A DNA stretch of 64,000 bases from Marinifilum sp. N1E240 (GTDB taxonomy: Bacteria; Bacteroidota; Bacteroidia; Bacteroidales; Marinifilaceae). Below, piece by piece: positions 60,211 through 64,000 of the stretch (position 1 is the stretch's first letter; each line of letters begins with the position of its first letter). Made by a program: the position numbers and the translations under genes. The notes under the pieces were generated by a model. That model was not told the DNA's origin, ran no database searches, and was given only the letters and a program-made list of their open reading frames with translations. Location: assembly GCF_009295825.1 (NCBI RefSeq), contig NZ_WHKF01000004.1:186001-250000 (forward strand), read 5' to 3'.

Positions 60211-61506
60211 ATGGAAATTCTAACCCAAATGCAAAGCAAACGTCTAAAGTCCGCATTCGATTCTTCGTGGAGGATAATTATAATAGTAGCTGTTTTGGTT
60301 CAAGCTAGTATACTACCATTGGATTTTTTATTCGATTTGAGAGCCAATAGGTGGTATTGGGTACTGGATTTTAGCATTTCTGGATTATTTCTTTTGGATT
60401 TACTTTTTAATATTTACCGATATAAAAAGATCAGGAGTCATTCTGTTTTGAAGGATGTTTATTGGGATACCTATTCTTCCTGGAAATATTTTATCGCAGA
60501 TGTATTAGCTGTTTTACCCTATGCATTTTTATTATCCGGACCTCTTTGGCAACTCTTGCGTTTGTTTAAATGGGTGAAGGTATTTCAAACCATGCGTCAT
60601 TTTCAAATGCGAAACATTCGAAACACTTCCAGCATCTTATTTTGGTTGTTGGTATTCGGAACATTTTTATTTTCGCACTGGTGTGCATGTATGTGGGTTA
60701 GGGTTCACGGTATAGAGCCGGGGCTCTCAAATGTGGATAATTATGTGCAAGCTCTATACTATACCGTAAGTACAATCACATCGGTTGGATATGGAGATAT
60801 TGTACCACATGGCAATTTAGAAATGCTGTTTAATATTATCTTGCAATTCTCAGGTGTGGCTTTGCTTGCTTTGTTGGTTGGTAGTATCGTTGGAGTTTTT
60901 ACCAAGAAAAATCCTGCAGAACAGCGTTTTATCGACAATATGGAAAAGCTGCGTGCTTTGATTCATTATCAGGAAATATCAAAGGATTTGGAGCATCGTA
61001 TTGGAGACTATTTTACTTATGAGTTAAAGCAAAAATTAGGATACGACGAATCGGAGCTAATGGACGCTCTTCCATTTGGCTTAAGGAATGAACTGCAGTT
61101 AGAGTTTAAGAAAAATGTAATTAAAGATATTACACTATTTGAGAGTGTTGATGATCAGTTCGTGCGAGAAATCGCTCAATATCTAAAGCCGATGATATTA
61201 ACACCAGGAGATTATTTGTTTCGAGCTGGAGATAAAGGAAAATCGATGTTTTTTGTGCAAAGAGGCAAATTGAAAGTTCTTTCAGCAGATGAGTTAAAAC
61301 AGCTGACTATACTTAGAACGGGTGATTTTATGGGCGAAATTGCCATGTTTAAAAAAACAGAAAGGACGGCAACAGTTGTCTCAATAGGTTATTCGGATAT
61401 TTATGAATTACACCGAAAAGAGTTTGATAAGGTATTAAAGAAGTATCCGGAAATAGCTGAGAAAATATTGGTTAAATCTAAATCGAGAGAGGAAAGATAT
61501 ATTTAA
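60211..61506 (+). CDS. Voltage-gated-like K+ channel with cyclic nucleotide-binding domain
   Basis: 431 residues from ATG 60211. Six-helix channel region (about 15-235) with selectivity filter TSVGYGD near 190-196, and S6 (FNIILQFSGVALLALLVGSI). A linker of about 80 residues is followed by a cNMP-binding domain (about 310-425) with the phosphate-binding cassette FMGEIAMFKKTERTATVVS, where Glu and Arg contact the nucleotide in known domains. Probably a cAMP- or cGMP-gated potassium channel of the inner membrane. A class III cyclase follows after 23 nt and may supply the ligand. Confidence 0.9.
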   Translation: MEILTQMQSKRLKSAFDSSWRIIIIVAVLVQASILPLDFLFDLRANRWYWVLDFSISGLFLLDLLFNIYRYKKIRSHSVLKDVYWDTYSSWKYFIADVLAVLPYAFLLSGPLWQLLRLFKWVKVFQTMRHFQMRNIRNTSSILFWLLVFGTFLFSHWCACMWVRVHGIEPGLSNVDNYVQALYYTVSTITSVGYGDIVPHGNLEMLFNIILQFSGVALLALLVGSIVGVFTKKNPAEQRFIDNMEKLRALIHYQEISKDLEHRIGDYFTYELKQKLGYDESELMDALPFGLRNELQLEFKKNVIKDITLFESVDDQFVREIAQYLKPMILTPGDYLFRAGDKGKSMFFVQRGKLKVLSADELKQLTILRTGDFMGEIAMFKKTERTATVVSIGYSDIYELHRKEFDKVLKKYPEIAEKILVKSKSREERYI

Positions 61507-61529
61507 TTGTTAAGTTAAAATTAAGCAAC

Positions 61530-62813
61530 ATGCTTCATCGTCATCATCATTTTAACGAACCATTGCACCCTGAATTTCTTAAAATTGAGCGTAAAAGGGT
61601 TGGAATAATACTAGGCTTATTTATTATTGGTTCATTAACACTTCCTGTTCTTCACTATTTGGCTCCAAACTTGCTTCGAAATTTTCTGAATCAAGATCAA
61701 TATATTTCAAGCTTAGTTTTTTGGTGGCTTTTATTTTGTGCTTTTGAGTTGTTTGTTTTTTTGCGTTTAACTTATTCTATTAAGAATAATATCTCTGTTC
61801 CTAAACGAATATTAATTCTAAATCTATTACTTGAATTTGGTTTGCCAGCAATAGTGCTTTATCATGCTATTAAATACGATTATTCTCTTTTAATTTTGGA
61901 GTATGATGGCTTGTTATTTTATTTCTTGTTATTAACCTTATCAGCTATGCATCTTGATTTTAAGATTTCGCTAGGTGCTGGTTTACTGGCTGCTGTTGGG
62001 TATTTTTCAGTTGCTTTTTGGGGTATAGAATATTTGCAACCCGATAAAGATATTGAGCAATTACAAGAGATATACACAATGCGAAGTATTGGATTGTTCT
62101 TAGCTGGTATTGTGGCAGGAGTTGTAGCTTCCGAAATTAAAAAGAGGGTGAATAATTACTTGGAAAGTGTAGAGGATCAGAAAGAAATTGAATCCTTATT
62201 AGGGCAGCAGTTGTCTAAAGATGTTGCCAATGAATTGATTTTGCACAGAAATGATTCCGTAGGGCACAAAGTGACGGGATCGATCATGTTTCTGGATATT
62301 CGAAACTTTACCCTTATGGCAGATCATCAGAGTCCTGAAGAGACGATTGAGTTTCAGAATGCCATATTCGATCCTTTGATTCGAATCATCGAAAAGAACA
62401 ATGGAATCATTCATCAGATTCTTGGAGATGGATTCATGGCCTCATTCGGTATTGCGGTAAAAAACGAGAATCACGCCAATGATTCCTATCATGCGGGTAT
62501 TGAGATTATCGAAGCTATTAATCATCTTAAAATGGAGGAGAATGGTGATTCGACAAAGGTTGGGATCGGATTGCATTGTGGTGAAGTGGTTACCGGAAAT
62601 ATTGGGAACGAAATTCGCAAACAATTTTCTATTGCCGGCAAGAATGTAATAATGGCTTCTCGTATAGAACAATTAAATAAGAAATTTAAAACTCAGTTTT
62701 TAATTAGCAAGCAAATTGCCGATTTGTTGGATTCCAAGTCCGAATTGTCTGATTTAGGATTGGTTAAACTCAAAGGGATTGATGAAAAAGTGAATGTGTT
62801 CAATGTTGGATAA
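61530..62813 (+). CDS. Membrane class III adenylate/guanylate cyclase-like protein
   Basis: 427 residues. A His-rich start (MLHRHHHF) and five or six helices (about 25-215) precede the cyclase domain (about 235-427). Both metal-binding aspartates are present (MFLDIRNFT, HQILGDGFMASFG), as is the transition-state Arg (MASRIEQL). The usual ribose-contact Asn four residues before that Arg is Ile here, and the adenine-selecting Lys is Gln, so activity may be weak or altered. It probably makes a cyclic nucleotide for the channel encoded 23 nt upstream. Confidence 0.8.
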   Translation: MLHRHHHFNEPLHPEFLKIERKRVGIILGLFIIGSLTLPVLHYLAPNLLRNFLNQDQYISSLVFWWLLFCAFELFVFLRLTYSIKNNISVPKRILILNLLLEFGLPAIVLYHAIKYDYSLLILEYDGLLFYFLLLTLSAMHLDFKISLGAGLLAAVGYFSVAFWGIEYLQPDKDIEQLQEIYTMRSIGLFLAGIVAGVVASEIKKRVNNYLESVEDQKEIESLLGQQLSKDVANELILHRNDSVGHKVTGSIMFLDIRNFTLMADHQSPEETIEFQNAIFDPLIRIIEKNNGIIHQILGDGFMASFGIAVKNENHANDSYHAGIEIIEAINHLKMEENGDSTKVGIGLHCGEVVTGNIGNEIRKQFSIAGKNVIMASRIEQLNKKFKTQFLISKQIADLLDSKSELSDLGLVKLKGIDEKVNVFNVG

Positions 62814-63190
62814 ATGTATGGGCAAGTATTCAAGTTAACTTCTGCACAAAATTGAATCATCCTTTAAAATAAATTGTAAAGCCTGTCGTTATTCTATTTT
62901 CGATAGGCTTTGTTCTTGTCTTGTTTAGAATACCCAATTGGGAATAATCTTTCTAAATTAGATTTGATAGACTTTATTGGTGTGATGAATGAGTGTATTG
63001 TTTGGATTAAAAAGCATATTATTGGGACAAGTGTTATTATTTTTACTATATTTAAATTGCGTTTAATTTAGAATGGTATTTCAAAAAAATATAAACATTT
63101 TTGTAGCGAATTAAGTACAAAGGTACATGCTAACTTATTGAAAGAATGAGTTGTGATGTTGGGAGTGCATGTTGAATCAATATTTTGTAG
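62814..63190. other. Intergenic region after the cyclase, 377 bp
   Basis: Contains the cyclase terminator and then AT-rich DNA with no clear promoter box for the beta-lactamase-family gene. A plus-strand TTTG near 63101 has no partner -7 box at the right spacing. Confidence 0.45.
62878..62914 (+). terminator. Terminator after the cyclase
   Basis: AAAGCCTGTCG (62878-62888) pairs with CGATAGGCTTT (62901-62911), one G-U pair, followed by a T-rich run. Confidence 0.7.
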
Positions 63191-64000
63191 ATGATTGTAA
63201 GAAGAATATTTTCTTTTCTAATAATAGTACTTCTGGTCTTTTTAGATCGGAATTTTAGTTTCTCAAAACAGGGAGCCGAGGCAATTCCTATCGATAAGAG
63301 TATCGAAGCGGTTTCACACCGATTATCAAATAATCTTTCGGAAAGTGTAAAAACTGCCAGAGCGGATCGTTTAATCAACAGATTTTTAAGAAAGTGGGAA
63401 GTAGCAGGAGCTACCGTTGCAGTGGTTAAGGATGAAAAATTAATCTTTGCCAAAGGATACGGATATGCTAATGTGGAAAATGAGGAGCCAGTAGAGCCTT
63501 CGCATTTGTTCCGTATTGCTAGCGTTTCTAAATTGATTACAGCCACAGCAATCATGAAATTGAAAGAGGAAGGAAAACTTCATCTTGATGATTATGCTTT
63601 TGGAGAGCATGGAATTTTGAATGATTCCATTTATTTAAAAATAAGAGACAAAAGATCAAAGCGCATTACCGTTGAACATCTGTTACGTCATTCGGCTGGA
63701 TATTCGAGTAAATATGGTGATCCTATGTTTTTACCTTTATCTATAGCTAAAAAGATGAAGGTGGAACCACCAATTAGCGCCGAAACTACCATACAGTTTG
63801 CCCTTTCAAGAAGACTTCATTTTACTCCTGGAAGTAGAGGAGGATATTCCAATTTAGGCTATGTGATTCTTGAAAAAATTGTAGAGAAAGCTTCAGGTGA
63901 AGATTATGAGGATTACGTGAAGACACATATTTTAAATCCTGCAGGTATTTTCGATATGCATTTAGGGAAAAACTTACAGGATGATCATTTCTCTAATGAG
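63191..64000 (+). CDS. Serine beta-lactamase family (class C-like) hydrolase, cut by window edge
   Basis: 270 codons are visible from ATG 63191; the stop codon is beyond the window. An N-terminal hydrophobic stretch (IVRRIFSFLIIVLLVFL) suggests membrane anchoring or export. The SxxK motif is in ASVSKLITATAI (Ser and Lys near 117 and 120) and the YxN motif is in YSNLGYVILEKI. HLLRHSAGYSSKYGD fits the penicillin-binding/class C esterase family. Members act as D,D-peptidases, esterases or beta-lactamases; which one cannot be told here. Confidence 0.85.
   Translation, partial: MIVRRIFSFLIIVLLVFLDRNFSFSKQGAEAIPIDKSIEAVSHRLSNNLSESVKTARADRLINRFLRKWEVAGATVAVVKDEKLIFAKGYGYANVENEEPVEPSHLFRIASVSKLITATAIMKLKEEGKLHLDDYAFGEHGILNDSIYLKIRDKRSKRITVEHLLRHSAGYSSKYGDPMFLPLSIAKKMKVEPPISAETTIQFALSRRLHFTPGSRGGYSNLGYVILEKIVEKASGEDYEDYVKTHILNPAGIFDMHLGKNLQDDHFSNE

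Overview
The window is AT-rich, dense bacterial DNA that looks like Bacteroidota, most likely a marine member of the Marinilabiliales/Marinifilaceae. This is inferred from family content, not from a search. Supporting signs are Bacteroidota-type promoters (-33 TTTG, 19-nt spacer, -7 TAnnTTTG), near absence of Shine-Dalgarno sites, BlaI/M56-TonB gene pairs, a SPOR/PD40 protein, a lysine-type short phosphoglycerate dehydrogenase and many N-termini of the MKK...GQ/AQ secretion type. No rRNA, tRNA, CRISPR array, phage or insertion sequence was seen.

Layout. 1-7.8 kb: the edge of an ABC transporter gene, two secreted or anchored unknowns, a dipeptidyl-peptidase IV-like S9 peptidase, a MATE exporter, a BamA-like outer membrane protein and a small membrane protein. 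7.9-13.4 kb: two paralogous BlaI repressor/M56 sensor-peptidase pairs facing each other around tag (3-methyladenine glycosylase) and a thioredoxin; each pair has tandem BlaI-type operators. 13.6-19.9 kb: FKBP lipoprotein, aspartyl protease, DUF3788 gene without a normal start codon, SRPBCC protein, LAS-type metallopeptidase-like protein and esterase. 19.9-20.8 kb: a gene-free tandem array of four ~184-bp units plus one diverged unit. Each reads as a small-RNA gene on the minus strand, although unit 1 has a damaged terminator; this is the most novel-looking feature. 21-34 kb: large ABCG-like transporter, GH47 mannosidase-like lipoprotein with an AraC regulator, peroxiredoxin, OsmC, ClpB, an SPFH protein and an ADP-dependent sugar kinase.

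34-40.5 kb: a leader region with two further CTAAC-rich elements, then the citrate lyase cluster citD-citE-citF-citXG-citC, with an internal terminator-like hairpin after citF. 40.5-45.3 kb: PQ-loop protein, a partner-switching module (Hpt, STAS, receiver-PP2C) and a TPR/PD40/SPOR envelope protein. 45.4-50.5 kb: gcvT, then serC-serA-DUF1015 (one-carbon and serine metabolism). 50.7-60.1 kb: FtsX/MacB permease, then a TetR-controlled TolC/HlyD/two-ATPase/two-permease exporter laid out like E. coli cecR-ybhGFSR, with four palindromic TetR-type operators over its promoter. 60.2-62.8 kb: a cyclic-nucleotide-binding K+ channel next to a class III cyclase. The right edge cuts a serine beta-lactamase-family gene.

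Taken together the window is mostly chromosomal housekeeping and envelope-stress functions. The less ordinary parts are the small-RNA-like array, the BlaI/M56-TonB pairs, the cyclase-channel pair, the ADP-dependent kinase, the bacterial GH47 and the DGHHR-motif DUF1015 linked to serine synthesis.
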